Assembly: GCF_017811155.1 (NCBI RefSeq)
Contig: NZ_JACVCV010000009.1
Location: 173,133 to 237,132 of the forward strand
Length of the DNA: 64,000 nucleotides
Source of the DNA: Lunatimonas salinarum
GTDB lineage: Bacteria > Bacteroidota > Bacteroidia > Cytophagales > Cyclobacteriaceae
Reading direction: 5' to 3'
Positions 47,098 through 57,300 of this stretch are shown piece after piece. The position numbers were made by a program, and so were the translations under genes. Numbering within the stretch: position 1 is the stretch's first letter; each line of letters starts with the position of its first letter. Below the pieces are notes generated by a model. That model had not been told where the DNA came from, made no database searches, and saw nothing but the letters and a program-made list of their open reading frames with translations.

Positions 47098-48126
47098 ATG
47101 AATTCAAGAAGATCTTTTTTGCTAAAGTCAGCCATAGGGGGTGCCGGATTGGCGCTAGCACCTACCTGGCTGCAAAGTGCACCCGCTATCATCTCCCATT
47201 ACAACAAACCCAATTCCCGCATCAACGGCGTACAGATTGGTTGCATCACCTATTCCTATCGGTCTATGCCTGACCAAAGTGCAGAGGCCACGCTCAAGTA
47301 TGTAACCGACTCCGGCATCAGTGCCATAGAGCTGATGGGTGGCCCGGCGGAGTCCTTTGCCGGTTTGCCATCATCTACGATAAACCGCACGCGTATGGGG
47401 CAGCTGGGTGGGAAGCAGCGGAGAGGCGAAACATTGACGGCGGACGAGACCAAGGAACTCCAAGAAATGCAACAGGAAGCCGAAGCCTATGCGAAGGTGG
47501 TATCTGAGTGGCGGGAAAAGGTGGATTACCGCAAGTTTGAGCAGTTGCGCAAACTGTACAAGGATGCTGGTGTCAGTATCTATGCGTTTAAGCCAAGTGC
47601 CTTTGGACAGAATAATTCAGATGCGGACATTGCCTATGGAATGAAGGCAGCCAAAGCACTGGGTGCATCCCATGTTACCCTGGAGCATCCTTCAAATGAT
47701 GCCCACACACAGCGGTTGGGCAGGTTGGGCGAGCAATATAAAATGTCCGTGGGATATCACGGCCACGAGCAGCAGACGTTTACCTTTTGGGACACTGCAT
47801 TGGCACAAAGTGCGCGAAACGGGCTGAATTTTGACGCTGGCCATTACGTGGCAGCAGGGCATGCCGATATGATGGAGCTAATCGCCAAGCACCACAAACG
47901 CATCTACAGCATGCACATCAAAGACCGTCAGACACCCGCCAACGGAAAGGGAAATCTGGCTTGGGGCGAAGGAGACACTCCTCTACCCGCAATTTTCCAG
48001 GCCATGCGGGCAAATAAGTACAGGTTTCCGGCTTCTATTGAGCTGGAATACCAGGTTCCCGAAGGGTCGGATGCTGTTAAAGAGGTACAGCGGTGTTTGG
48101 AGTTTTGTAGGAAAGTCATTGTCTGA
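47098..48126 (+). CDS. Tat-exported sugar phosphate isomerase/epimerase-like TIM-barrel protein
   Basis: The 342-residue protein starts with a twin-arginine signal (NSRRSFLLKSAIGGAGLALAP). The body is an xylose-isomerase-like TIM barrel: IGCITYSYRSMPD, GISAIELMGGPAESF, VTLEHPSND, VGYHGHEQQTF, NFDAGHYVAAGH, YSMHIKDRQ and PASIELEYQVP. His, Asp and Glu metal-ligand candidates are in these strands. It belongs to the same superfamily as the protein at 25996 but is a different subgroup. The reaction is unknown. It is followed by a bidirectional terminator shared with the convergent lipoprotein gene. Confidence 0.87.
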   Translation: MNSRRSFLLKSAIGGAGLALAPTWLQSAPAIISHYNKPNSRINGVQIGCITYSYRSMPDQSAEATLKYVTDSGISAIELMGGPAESFAGLPSSTINRTRMGQLGGKQRRGETLTADETKELQEMQQEAEAYAKVVSEWREKVDYRKFEQLRKLYKDAGVSIYAFKPSAFGQNNSDADIAYGMKAAKALGASHVTLEHPSNDAHTQRLGRLGEQYKMSVGYHGHEQQTFTFWDTALAQSARNGLNFDAGHYVAAGHADMMELIAKHHKRIYSMHIKDRQTPANGKGNLAWGEGDTPLPAIFQAMRANKYRFPASIELEYQVPEGSDAVKEVQRCLEFCRKVIV

Positions 48127-48170
48127 GTTTTGGACGGTAAATTCAAAATTCCACTGCTGTATCCTAACAG

Positions 48171-48214
48171 AAAAAGTCGGCCTGCATTTTTGGAGACACA
48201 GGCCGGCTTTTTTT
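48171..48214. terminator. Bidirectional terminator between the isomerase-like gene and lipoprotein gene 1
   Basis: Arms AAAGTCGGCCTG and CAGGCCGGCTTT (one G-T pair) are flanked by A and T runs, so each strand ends in a stem plus T run. A related hairpin recurs at 49660-49705 as part of the duplicated segment. Confidence 0.85.
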
Positions 48215-48229
48215 GCGTGAGAAGATACA

Positions 48230-49000
48230 TCAATAGTATTCATATGTAATCCTTCCCTGCAGCACAAACCCAAAATTTGGATCGTAATATCTACTCTCCA
48301 CCAGTCGGTTTTGCTCATCATAATCAAACTCCTCAATATTTCCCTCGCCACTTTCCGGGATGCTGGCACCCCGGATGACAAAGTATTCCTTTGCGATCAG
48401 GCGGTGGTTATCATCGTAGCGGTATAGGTGTCCAATGGAAAGGTCGCTGTTGGTAAACTGCTGCCGCATGGTAGCAGTTTTTCCGTCGGCCATATAGGTA
48501 TAGACTTCCCATTCCCCTCCCTGCATTTCCCTTTTTACCAGCCTATGCCGATCGTCAAAAAGGTTTCGGTATACCCATCTCTCGGTACCATCCGCACGAT
48601 GGGCCCGAACTTCTGTCTGCCTGGTTTCAGGATCAAAGATACGTTCGTAGGCAATATTGAAAACCGGCTCCTCGTCTATTAAGTTGTATTTCTTATCCCA
48701 CACCAGGCAGTCAAGTTCGTTATATTCATATCTGGTGGCTGAATTAAAAACCTGGCCAATAACGTGGGTTTCTGAAAGCAATTTGGTTAGCCGGGAATCA
48801 CTGTCATACAGGTATTCGGTTTTGCCGCTTTCCGTACTGCTTGTTCCACCATAAACATAGGAGAAAGCAAGCTTTCCCTCTGGCGTATAAAATAGTTCAT
48901 TCTCTGATTCCTCTATTACCTCAATCGGTTGGTCATCGGTGACACATCCAAATTGAAAAATAACGAGTATGGTGAGAGATAGGAGAATAAATTTTTTCAT
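48230..49000 (-). CDS. YD-repeat-like lipoprotein, copy 1
   Basis: The 256-residue lipoprotein has the lipobox VIFQFGC (Cys 19). Its body is a series of short strand pairs with Y-x-Y/D-x-x-x-R-L patterns (YLYDSDSRLTKL, YRYDDNHRLIAK, FDYDEQNRLVES), typical of YD/RHS-like repeats that form a beta-sheet shell. It ends GRITYEYY. The second copy at 49721-50476 is almost identical in the signal peptide and in the last 70 residues, but differs strongly at about residues 22-110. The function is unknown; a surface or periplasmic binding role fits the lipid anchor. It converges on the isomerase-like gene. Confidence 0.85.
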   Translation of the reverse strand: MKKFILLSLTILVIFQFGCVTDDQPIEVIEESENELFYTPEGKLAFSYVYGGTSSTESGKTEYLYDSDSRLTKLLSETHVIGQVFNSATRYEYNELDCLVWDKKYNLIDEEPVFNIAYERIFDPETRQTEVRAHRADGTERWVYRNLFDDRHRLVKREMQGGEWEVYTYMADGKTATMRQQFTNSDLSIGHLYRYDDNHRLIAKEYFVIRGASIPESGEGNIEEFDYDEQNRLVESRYYDPNFGFVLQGRITYEYY

Positions 49001-49655
49001 TTTATTCTTGAACAGCTAGACAATAACTGTTAAATTAAAAAATATAAACTAAAATAAAAAATGTTATGAAAAAATTCAAATGATAATTAATTTGTCATTG
49101 GCACGGTGGAATTGTTTAAATAGTATACAGGTAGGATGGTATGCAGCTCGTAAAGGGTCTTGGAAAATACCTATGGGCTTCGCTTGGCAGTGCTGCGCCC
49201 TACTGATTTTCCATTGCAGAGGATGCCGCGCCTTTGGCGCTTGGGTGGCGTATTCGCGTTCTTCCTTCGGCGTTGCCCAAGGCTAATGATGTTGCACCTT
49301 TGGTGCTGATAATAAACTTGGTACCAAGGGTGCGAGGGGTACTAAAATAGCCAACAGGGCCATGGAATCATGCGGCCACCTTCACTAAAGCACCAACGGT
49401 GCGGCAATCAGTAGCATGGCCTGTTAGGGCTATGCCAATAGTTCATCCCAATCCCCGCAAGTACCAAAGGTGCGACAATCTATCCCACTAATATCTCGGC
49501 CGTCTGTTTAATTCATAGAGGTCCTTGCGGTACCGCACAGTGGGATAACTGTAGACCAGATGACAAATCACCATTTTAATTCGGGAGTTTCTTGCCTTAT
49601 GCGTTTCTTTTGATAGAATCCCTGAAGATCCTATTTCCTGGGCAACTTTGCGTTA
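49001..49655. repeat. Palindrome-rich flank of lipoprotein copy 1 (first half of a tandem duplication)
   Basis: The segment carries GCGCC-TTT-GGCGC (49227-49239), GCACC-TTT-GGTGC (49294-49306), GCACC-AAC-GGTGC (49390-49402), GCATGGCC/GGGCTATGC (49414-49435) and a degenerate copy near 49461-49473. The same hairpins recur in the same order in the flank of copy 2 at 50704-50910. The last part (about 49480-49655) has no recognised element. No gene is seen. Confidence 0.75.
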
Positions 49656-49659
49656 TACT

Positions 49660-49705
49660 AAAAAAAGGCTGCTTGTATCTTCGAAGACACAGGCAGCCTT
49701 TTTTT
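49660..49705. terminator. Bidirectional terminator-like hairpin downstream of lipoprotein copy 2
   Basis: Arms AAAAAAGGCTGC and GCAGCCTTTTTTT are extended by TTGT with ACAG (G-T pair), with T runs on both strands. It is the duplicate of the hairpin at 48171-48214. Confidence 0.83.
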
Positions 49706-49720
49706 GCTTGAGAAGATAAA

Positions 49721-50476
49721 TCAATAGTATTCATACGTAATCCTGCCCTGTAACACAAACCCAAAATTTGGATCGTAATATCTACTCTCCACCAGTCGGT
49801 TCTGCTCATCATAATCAAACTCCTCGATGTTTCCCTCCCCGCTTTCGGGGATGCTGTCACCCCGGATGACAAAGTATTCCTTTGCGATCAGGCGGTTTTT
49901 GTCATCGTAGCGGTATAGGTGTCCAATGGAAAGGTCGCTGTTGTTGTATTGTATCCTTATGGTGGCTATCCTGCCGTTGTCCAGATAAGTATATACCTCA
50001 CGCTCCCCGTTAGGCATTTCTCTATTTACCAACCTGTTGTTATCGTCGAAATGGTTTCGGTATACCCATCTCTCGGTATCATCCGCTAGGTGAGCACGGA
50101 GTTCTATTGGCCGGTTTTGGGGGTCAAAGACCCGTTCGTAGGCAAGATTGAAAACTCGTTGGTCACCGGTAATGTTATACCTCCTCTCCCAATGAAGACT
50201 GTCCAGTTCATTGTAAACATAGTATGTTGCTATTGTTCGTCCCAAAAGTTCATTATTCAGTATTGTTTTAGCCTTAGCACCTTCCGAATCATACAGGTGC
50301 TCCGCAACACTTAAATATTCATGGGCATTTCTATGGCTGTATGTGAAAGCCAATTTGCCTGAGGGTCTGAAGAACGCTGTATTTTCGATTTCCTGAATTG
50401 GTTGTTCATCCTCAGAAACACATCCAAATTGGAAAATAACGAGAATGGTAAGAGATAGGAGAATAAATTTTTTCAT
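49721..50476 (-). CDS. YD-repeat-like lipoprotein, copy 2
   Basis: The 251-residue lipoprotein is a tandem paralogue of the protein at 48230-49000. The signal peptide (MKKFILLSLTILVIFQFGCV) is identical and the C-terminal 70 residues are nearly so. The region from about 21 to 110 differs (EDEQPIQEIENTAFFRPSGK against TDDQPIEVIEESENELFYTP at its start), as does the WERRYNITGDQRVFNLAYER block. It has the same Y-D-R-L repeat pattern. Copy period is about 1.48 kb and includes the flanking DNA. The function is unknown. Confidence 0.85.
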   Translation of the reverse strand: MKKFILLSLTILVIFQFGCVSEDEQPIQEIENTAFFRPSGKLAFTYSHRNAHEYLSVAEHLYDSEGAKAKTILNNELLGRTIATYYVYNELDSLHWERRYNITGDQRVFNLAYERVFDPQNRPIELRAHLADDTERWVYRNHFDDNNRLVNREMPNGEREVYTYLDNGRIATIRIQYNNSDLSIGHLYRYDDKNRLIAKEYFVIRGDSIPESGEGNIEEFDYDEQNRLVESRYYDPNFGFVLQGRITYEYY

Positions 50477-51316
50477 TTTATTCTTGGATAATTAGTTAAT
50501 AACAGTTAAGATAAAAAATATAAATGAGAATAAAAAATGTTATGATAAAGTGCGAAAGATAATTGATTTATCATTGGCATGATGGAATTGTTTAAATAGT
50601 ATACAGGTAGGATGGTATGCAGCTCTTAAGAGGTCTTAGATAATACCTATGGGCTTCGCTTGGCAGTGCTGCCCACTACTGATTTTCCATTGCAAAGGAT
50701 GCCGCGCCTTTGGCGCTTGGGTGGCGTATTCGCGTTCTTCCTTGGGCGATGCCCAAGGCTAATGATGTTGCACCTTTGGTGCTGATAATAAACTTGGTAA
50801 GAATGGTGCGATGGGCACTGACATTGTTTACAAGCTTATGTAGGATGCAGCTACCTCGAATAAAGCACCAACGGTGCGGCAATCAGTAGCATGGCCTGTT
50901 AGGGCTATGCTATTAGGTCATCCCAATCCCTGCAAGCACCAAGGGTGCGACAGAGATCCTTTTTTTGCTATAGATATACCACCCTGGGTGAAGTTTGTAA
51001 CTTCAACCTTCTATTTCGTCCTATTGGAAAAGCTACAACTTACTTTGGGCCATTTGCAATGGCGGAAGTTTTGCAATTTAGAGACTAACTTTGTCTTTCA
51101 AATGGCAGCCCTGACCTAAACCTATCTTGCTAACGGACTCCAACGGAGACCTTTTATTCAGACTCACTATTGCCGTTTACAAACTCATCTCCTTCATATT
51201 GACTATAACCCCTTTGCTTTAAGTGTCCAATAATTTTGCTTTCCTCAAAAACTATTTGATCAAAATGCTTTTTGTAAAAACTATTATATATATTTGCTTT
51301 TTAAAGTAACTATTTC
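50477..51316. repeat. Palindrome-rich flank of lipoprotein copy 2 and leader of the ATPase gene
   Basis: Hairpins matching the first flank are at 50704-50716 (GCGCC-TTT-GGCGC), 50770-50782 (GCACC-TTT-GGTGC), 50865-50877 (GCACC-AAC-GGTGC) and 50889-50910 (GCATGGCC/GGGCTATGC). The duplication ends near 50950. From there to 51316 I see one further palindrome (GAAGTT-TGT-AACTTC near 50991) and no convincing gene. Confidence 0.75.
51271..51296 (+). promoter_or_regulatory. Candidate promoter of the AAA/DUF4143 ATPase gene
   Basis: TTTG (51271-51274), 14 bases and TATATTTG (51289-51296) fit the Bacteroidota pattern apart from the short spacer. The predicted start is about 16 bases before ATG 51317. 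Confidence 0.4.
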
Positions 51317-52498
51317 ATGGAAGGTCTGATTAGAAAATCCGAGCGTAAAGCCAGATCTGTTAAAGAGAGAAAAAGGCGGTACTTATATGAAAAAATTGAT
51401 TGGGACCAAAAGCTGATAATTCTACTTGGCTATAGAGGGTCGGGCAAAACAACCCTTCTATTGCAGTATCTTTCTTCTATTCAGCGAAAGGGCATTTACG
51501 TAAGTCTTGATGATTTTTATTTCGAAACACACCGATTGGTGGAATCTGTGGCATCTCTCTATGAGCTTGGATACCGTGTTTTTCTATTGGATGAGGTTCA
51601 CCGATACGGGTGGTGGTCAAAAGATCTCAAGCAGCTATATGATGATTATGAAGATATTCAGGTAGTTGCGACAGGATCTTCTATTCTCGATGTTTCAAAG
51701 GGAAAGGCCGACCTATCCAGAAGAGCATCGGTCTATCGGCTACATGGTTTGTCTTTTAGGGAATACCTTAACTTTCAGAAGAATATTGATCTGCCAACCC
51801 TTCGTTTGGAAGAGGTTTTAAACAAACATCACGTATTGGGTCCTGAGCTGTTGGATACCTTTAATTTTGATACAGATTTCCCGAATTACCTGAGATATGG
51901 CTATTTCCCTTACTTTTTGGAATCAAAAAATGATTACCACCAAAAATTACAGGAGACCATCCAATTGGTCATAGATACGGATATTGCGCCATTTGAGGAA
52001 CTGCAACATTCCACCACCCGTACACTGAAAAAGCTGCTTTTCGTGTTGAGCGAAAGTGTCCCGTTTATCCCCAACATCCAGAAATTGGCCTTAAAGCTGG
52101 AAACCCCTCGGAACACGGTGTTAAGGTTGCTTGATATACTGGATCAGGCGCAGATTCTCCTACTGTTACGATCGTCAACCAAAGGAATAAGCTACCTTCA
52201 GAAGCCAGAGAAGATTTATATGCAAAACCCTAACTTTATTTATCTCTTTTCGCCAACCATGGCAAATATAGGCAGTGTCCGTGAAACCTTTTTCCTCAAT
52301 CAACTGAGTGCTGTCCATTCGGTGACGGCGCCGAAGTTTGGGGACTTTATGGTCGATGATGCGTATGTATTTGAGGTAGGCGGCGCTTCCAAGACCACCG
52401 ATCAGCTCCAAGGAATCCCCCAATCCTTTTTGGCACTTGATATCAAAGGGGGGAGCAATCGGAGCGTGCCTCTATGGTTATTTGGGCTGTTGTATTAG
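51317..52498 (+). CDS. AAA_14 / DUF4143 ATPase
   Basis: The 393-residue protein has Walker A GYRGSGKTT (38-46), Walker B VFLLDEVH (88-95), sensor TGSS in VVATGSSILD, and then the DUF4143 part with LRYGYFPYFLE and an ending that resembles a nuclease-like fold (FEVGG and ALDIKGG). These proteins are widespread in Bacteroidota and archaea and their substrate is unknown; the C-terminal part has a restriction-endonuclease-like look in many family members. No neighbour on the same strand suggests a role. Its low GC and its isolated position beside repeats are compatible with a mobile or accessory origin. Confidence 0.88.
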   Translation: MEGLIRKSERKARSVKERKRRYLYEKIDWDQKLIILLGYRGSGKTTLLLQYLSSIQRKGIYVSLDDFYFETHRLVESVASLYELGYRVFLLDEVHRYGWWSKDLKQLYDDYEDIQVVATGSSILDVSKGKADLSRRASVYRLHGLSFREYLNFQKNIDLPTLRLEEVLNKHHVLGPELLDTFNFDTDFPNYLRYGYFPYFLESKNDYHQKLQETIQLVIDTDIAPFEELQHSTTRTLKKLLFVLSESVPFIPNIQKLALKLETPRNTVLRLLDILDQAQILLLLRSSTKGISYLQKPEKIYMQNPNFIYLFSPTMANIGSVRETFFLNQLSAVHSVTAPKFGDFMVDDAYVFEVGGASKTTDQLQGIPQSFLALDIKGGSNRSVPLWLFGLLY

Positions 52499-52654
52499 CA
52501 GGAGGAGGTAGATTTTCGAGCCTGCTGATAGGGCGGAAGCGGTAAAGGAGGTACAGTGTTGTTTGGAATTCTAGGGGAAAATGAGGGGTTAAATATTCCT
52601 ATTTGTTCCACGTTGGCATTTTTTCTACGCAAACGGCTGATTCATTGCTAAAAG

Positions 52655-52685
52655 AAAAAGGGGGCTCCTATTGGCCCCCCTTTTA
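52655..52685. terminator. Bidirectional terminator between the ATPase gene and the SusD gene
   Basis: AAAAGGGGGC pairs with GCCCCCCTTTT with one bulged C, and A and T runs lie on both sides. It lies about 157 bp after the ATPase stop and 22 bp after the convergent SusD stop. Confidence 0.8.
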
Positions 52686-52707
52686 ACTTGCTTGTCATCT
52701 AAACGAA

Positions 52708-54291
52708 TTAGTCTACGTCCCAGAAAATTCTGGTGGTCAGGTTATCCGTTGGCTGTACCCTGGCATAATTTTCCGGGTTGTAAGTTTGCTCGGAATCCGG
52801 ATAGATCCAACGTGCAGGTGGGAAGCGCTGCTGATTGGACTGATCTTCCCAAAATGGTAGATTGAGTACATCTACCCGACGCATTTCAGCCCAGTTTTCA
52901 AATGGCTGAATCACGTTGAAGTGCAACCATTTTTGGCGTGCGATTAATTGCATACGGGCATCTGTGCTAGCTGCTGCATCCCATGCAACCTCAGGGGCCA
53001 CAAGGTAGGCAGCCACGTGTGTTTCGTCTACCATGGCAGGATCCGGAGATATGGCGTTGTTAGAGAGGCTTCTCAGATCTTGATAGTACCCAAGTGATTC
53101 CCTGATTGCAGTTTCATAATGGCTTTTTGCCTGTGCATTTTGGTTTTGCTTGGTGAAGTACTCTGCAAGCATCAAGTGTACCTGAGCAGAGTTTATCAAA
53201 ACCCCTGGGAAATACTGGTTTCTACTGGTGGTAGATCGGTTGTAGATCGCCAATGTATTGGTAGCCACCAACTCCGTCTGAACGCTTTGGTTTTCCAGTG
53301 GATCCATGGAGATAAACGTACCTTCTGCTTCGATTCCAGGTTCAAAAAGGTAAGTCAACCTCGGGTCACCATTTTCAAGCATGTGATCAAGCATGTATTT
53401 ACCCGCGATGTTCCCGTTCCAGTCTTCCAAACCACTTTGGAAAGAAGTAGCGCCGATCAAGGTTCCGAGGGTATGAATTCGGAAATTGATGTTGTATTCA
53501 TTGCTGGATACGATTGGGTAGCTTCCTGGATTGGACAATATGGCAGCGATCTCTGTATTAGCCCGGGCACCGAAGGTGGATGTTCCGCTCACCCTAGTCA
53601 GCATACGGATACGCAGGGAATTGATATACCGTAGCCACTGATCGATATCCCCTCTATTAATCAAATCTTGGGTATCGAAACCAACTTTGATACCGGGGTT
53701 TACATTCAGTGTGCGAAGCTCATCCGCAAAACCTGCCAAGTCATCCAACATCTTGGTGTAGATGGATTCTGCCGTGTCGTATTCGGGATAGGAAATCCCG
53801 AAATTTCCGCCATTAGTACTTAGCATGCCAGCCTTGGACCAAGGAATATCCCCGTGCAAATCAACGATTTTCTGGGTATGATCGTACAGGTAGGTAGCTG
53901 CAGTAATCATGTAAAGCCGGTAGTCGGTTTGCTGCTGCGCGCTGAGGCCATTATAGACTTTCTCCAATTCCCGATATTGGGCCAAGAATTGGTAATAATT
54001 GTTCCAACGGTCATTGATGGCCGCAGAACCGGGTACATACTGGTTTTCGCCATTTACCCAGCCTATGGAATGGGTAAAGCGGTTCGCCGTAATTCGAAGG
54101 CTGATGAAGTAATTGTTATAGCTGGGAAGCACAAAGTTTCTGTTAGCTATGACAAATCCCGTGTATTGCTTTTCAATGGAGGTTTCCGCAACCGTTGCGG
54201 GGTTAACGTAACTTTCCTCGAAATCTGAAATTTGGCAACTGACTGTAAACCCAATCAGCAATAATGCCCATGCGATATGTTTCATATTCAT
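52708..54291 (-). CDS. SusD/RagB-family outer-membrane lipoprotein
   Basis: The 527-residue lipoprotein has lipobox IGFTVSC (Cys 19). The mature part shows the SusD-like_2 pattern: a helical TPR core (YRLYMITAATYLYDHTQKIVDLHGDIPW), loops rich in Asn, Tyr and Trp, and the C-terminal segment (WLHFNVIQPFENWAEMRRVDV) near the typical PARW-Y end (RFPPARWIYPDSE). It is 29 bp downstream of the SusC gene at 54321-57716, so the two form one import operon. The first Met has a second Met two codons later; both give the same signal. Confidence 0.94.
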   Translation of the reverse strand: MNMKHIAWALLLIGFTVSCQISDFEESYVNPATVAETSIEKQYTGFVIANRNFVLPSYNNYFISLRITANRFTHSIGWVNGENQYVPGSAAINDRWNNYYQFLAQYRELEKVYNGLSAQQQTDYRLYMITAATYLYDHTQKIVDLHGDIPWSKAGMLSTNGGNFGISYPEYDTAESIYTKMLDDLAGFADELRTLNVNPGIKVGFDTQDLINRGDIDQWLRYINSLRIRMLTRVSGTSTFGARANTEIAAILSNPGSYPIVSSNEYNINFRIHTLGTLIGATSFQSGLEDWNGNIAGKYMLDHMLENGDPRLTYLFEPGIEAEGTFISMDPLENQSVQTELVATNTLAIYNRSTTSRNQYFPGVLINSAQVHLMLAEYFTKQNQNAQAKSHYETAIRESLGYYQDLRSLSNNAISPDPAMVDETHVAAYLVAPEVAWDAAASTDARMQLIARQKWLHFNVIQPFENWAEMRRVDVLNLPFWEDQSNQQRFPPARWIYPDSEQTYNPENYARVQPTDNLTTRIFWDVD

Positions 54292-54320
54292 GATATTCGT
54301 ATTTTCTGGTGAAAACTGGC

Positions 54321-57300
54321 TTAGAATTTTGCCCTAAGCATCAACCCAACGGATCGGGTGGCCGGGTTGGTACCTGCACTGGTAAGGGTTTGTGTCCATC
54401 GAGATCCTCCCGTTAGCACTTCTGGATCAAGGTCCTTGATGTTTCGGTAGAAGAAGAAAAGGTTTCTTCCGAAAGCAGATACGTTTATACTTCTGGCACC
54501 TAGCTTAGAGGTAATGCTGGCGGGGATATTGTATCCAAGAGACAGTTCTCTCATTTTCAGATAGGTATTTTCCTGGATATACAACTCATATCTGGCTTGG
54601 CTATACTGTGGACCTCCCCAGTTGTACGTACGCTGATAGTATAATGCTTGTGAAATTACATTGGTGTTGGCGTTGCCATCTGCGGTGACACCATCCATCA
54701 GCATACCGTCATTGTATACCGTTTCGCCGTTAGGGCCAGCCGCTGCACCGGTTTGCACCTGCACGCCTTGTCCATTTGCATTCACATAATAAGACAGTCC
54801 ACCTCGTTCGGTATTCATGTTGTTCAAGCTTGCCTCAGTCAGGCCTCTCGAGATCATCCAATTGATACCGGTAGGCATTACGTGACCGCCGATTTGGAAA
54901 TCTGCCAATACATCCAATGTAAAGTTTTTGTAGCTCAAATTATTGAACACTCCACCGATAGCTTTTGGCATGGCGTTACCCACTTGAATCCAGTTGTTTG
55001 GATCAATTTTATACAGACCATTTGGCTGAACGATTTTGTTTCCATTCGCATCGGTTTCTACCGGACGGGCATAGAAGTCACCCATGGGACGTCCCACTAC
55101 GGAACGAAGTTGAGCGGCATTTCCATCGTAGTCAGCGTGCAGGAGTTCGGTAGCATTATTGGCCAATTGCTCGATGATGTTCATGTTTCTAGCAATGTTC
55201 AATCCGGCACCCCACTGGAAAGTAGAGTTTTGAAAGATCTGCCCATTCAAAGACAACTCTACTCCCTTGTTGCGCATCGTACCGATATTGGCAAGGACAC
55301 TTCCTGCTCCTGAGGTAGCTGGTAGCGTTAATGGTAATATCTGGTCTCGGATCTGAGCATTGTAGTAGTTTACTTCCAAGTTCAAACGTCCACCGAACAT
55401 CCTGGTTTCGAGCCCAAACTCAAACTCGTACTTTTGCTCGGGACGGATACCGTCGTTTCCAAAGCTCCAAGGAATATTGGTAAAGAGTACGGAACCTCCA
55501 CCTGGACGCTGCACACCCAAGGTGTTCTGATTGTAGGCAATGTTTGCCCTGTATATGTCCGGATAGTTACCCACAATACCCCAAGAACCACGAAGCTTCA
55601 TAAAGTCGATCAGTTGAGGTAGTTCAAACGCATCCGAAATCATAAAACTTGAATTTACGGAAGGATAGACAAACGTATTGTTGTTGGGGTTCATGGTAGA
55701 GGTTCTATCCCTACGAACGGTGCCCTCTATGTACCAGATGCCTTTATAATCAAAATTTACGGTACCCAATGTTGCATCAATTACCCGTGACCTCCTAGAT
55801 GAACCGTTATTGGGAATATTTACCGAAGCAATGATATCAAATAGGTTTTCGGTACTCAAACCACCGTTGGTCCCCCTGCTCACAGCGCTTAACGATTCTT
55901 TATTGGCGGTATAGCCTGCCATAGCGGAGAAGGTCATGTCTTCAGAAAGGTCTTTCCGATAAGTTAACAAAACATCACCGTAAAGGATATTAAAGGTTTC
56001 GTTTGACATGCTAAATCCTCCAGAGGGACCAAATGCCAATGGTCGCTCTGTAGCATTTCTGTTTTCAGAGTTCCGATAAGTAAAGTCCGTAGAAACCCTT
56101 GCGCGAAGAGATAACTCATCGGTGATTTCAATTGTATTCGTCAAACTACTGATTACGCGGTTACTGATTTCGGAAGCTTGATGTTTATTAACCCGCCACA
56201 TGTAGTCAGCGATATCTCCCTGAAAACCGTTCAGACGGATATTTTCATCAGGGGTTAAACTTTGACCGTTTCCGGTTACAAAGCGATAACCTCTACTTGT
56301 CTGATACTTATCTAGATACCATGCACCATTATCAAAACGGGTCATCATACCGGTAAAGTTGTTGATCAGTCGGTCTATTGAATACGGACGGTTTGCTGTA
56401 TTCTGATTGATAAAGTTGACCATCAAGTCTGTGCGCACCTTTTTGGAAACCCGGAAGGTGGAGTTCAGGTTCATGATGTTTTTGTTGTTTTTCGAATTCA
56501 AGCTGAGCCCCTCGTTATCCTGACGGGTAAGTGAAAGCCTGAAGTCTGCCACATCGGTAGAGTTGGAGATGGCTACGTTTACCTGCGAGTTGACAGGATT
56601 GTTGAATAGCTGTGCATAGTTATCCACCTGCGCATTATAAGGCCTGATATTTCCGTCCCACGTTCTTACTGGCCGGCCGTCAAAGGGCGTACCGAAGTTT
56701 AGGTTGGTAGCAGGTACGCCGGTGGTACCGTCGTCGTAGGTGACAAAGCCCTCTTCATTTTGGCCAAGGTTAAATACGTGCCTGGGTGCACCCGGTCCAC
56801 GAACATTTTGATATCTTGGCATATACGCTATCTGATCTACGGAGTAGTTGGCATTGAAGTCTACAGAGAACCCCTTCTGACCTGAGCTGCCCTTCTTGGT
56901 GGTGATCAATACGACACCATTAACCGCTTCTGATCCATACAAGGCCGCGGCAGAGGCGCCTTTTAGAATGGAGATGTTATCGATATCTTCCGGGTTGATG
57001 TCCAAAAGGCCATTGCCCCTAAGACGCTGATCACCCCAGTAGTTATTATTGGTTACTTCTTCGTTTCGAATGGGTACCCCATCCAGAATAATCAATGGTT
57101 GACTGCTGCCTGTAATGGAGTTGATACCCCTTACTGTGATATTTACCGCAGAGGTCGCCCCACCTGCACCCGCTTGGATACGTACACCAGGTGCTTTACC
57201 ATAAAGTGCAGTAGCGATGTTTGGCGTACCTACTTTTATCAGTTCGTCTGAGCTGATGGTGGTAGTGGCATATCCCAACGCACGCTGCTCACGGGCCACA

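Noticed and set aside
50874..51119. An 81-codon frame after the lipoprotein duplication
   Set aside because: It starts inside palindromic repeats and has no recognisable fold or conserved start; probably non-coding.
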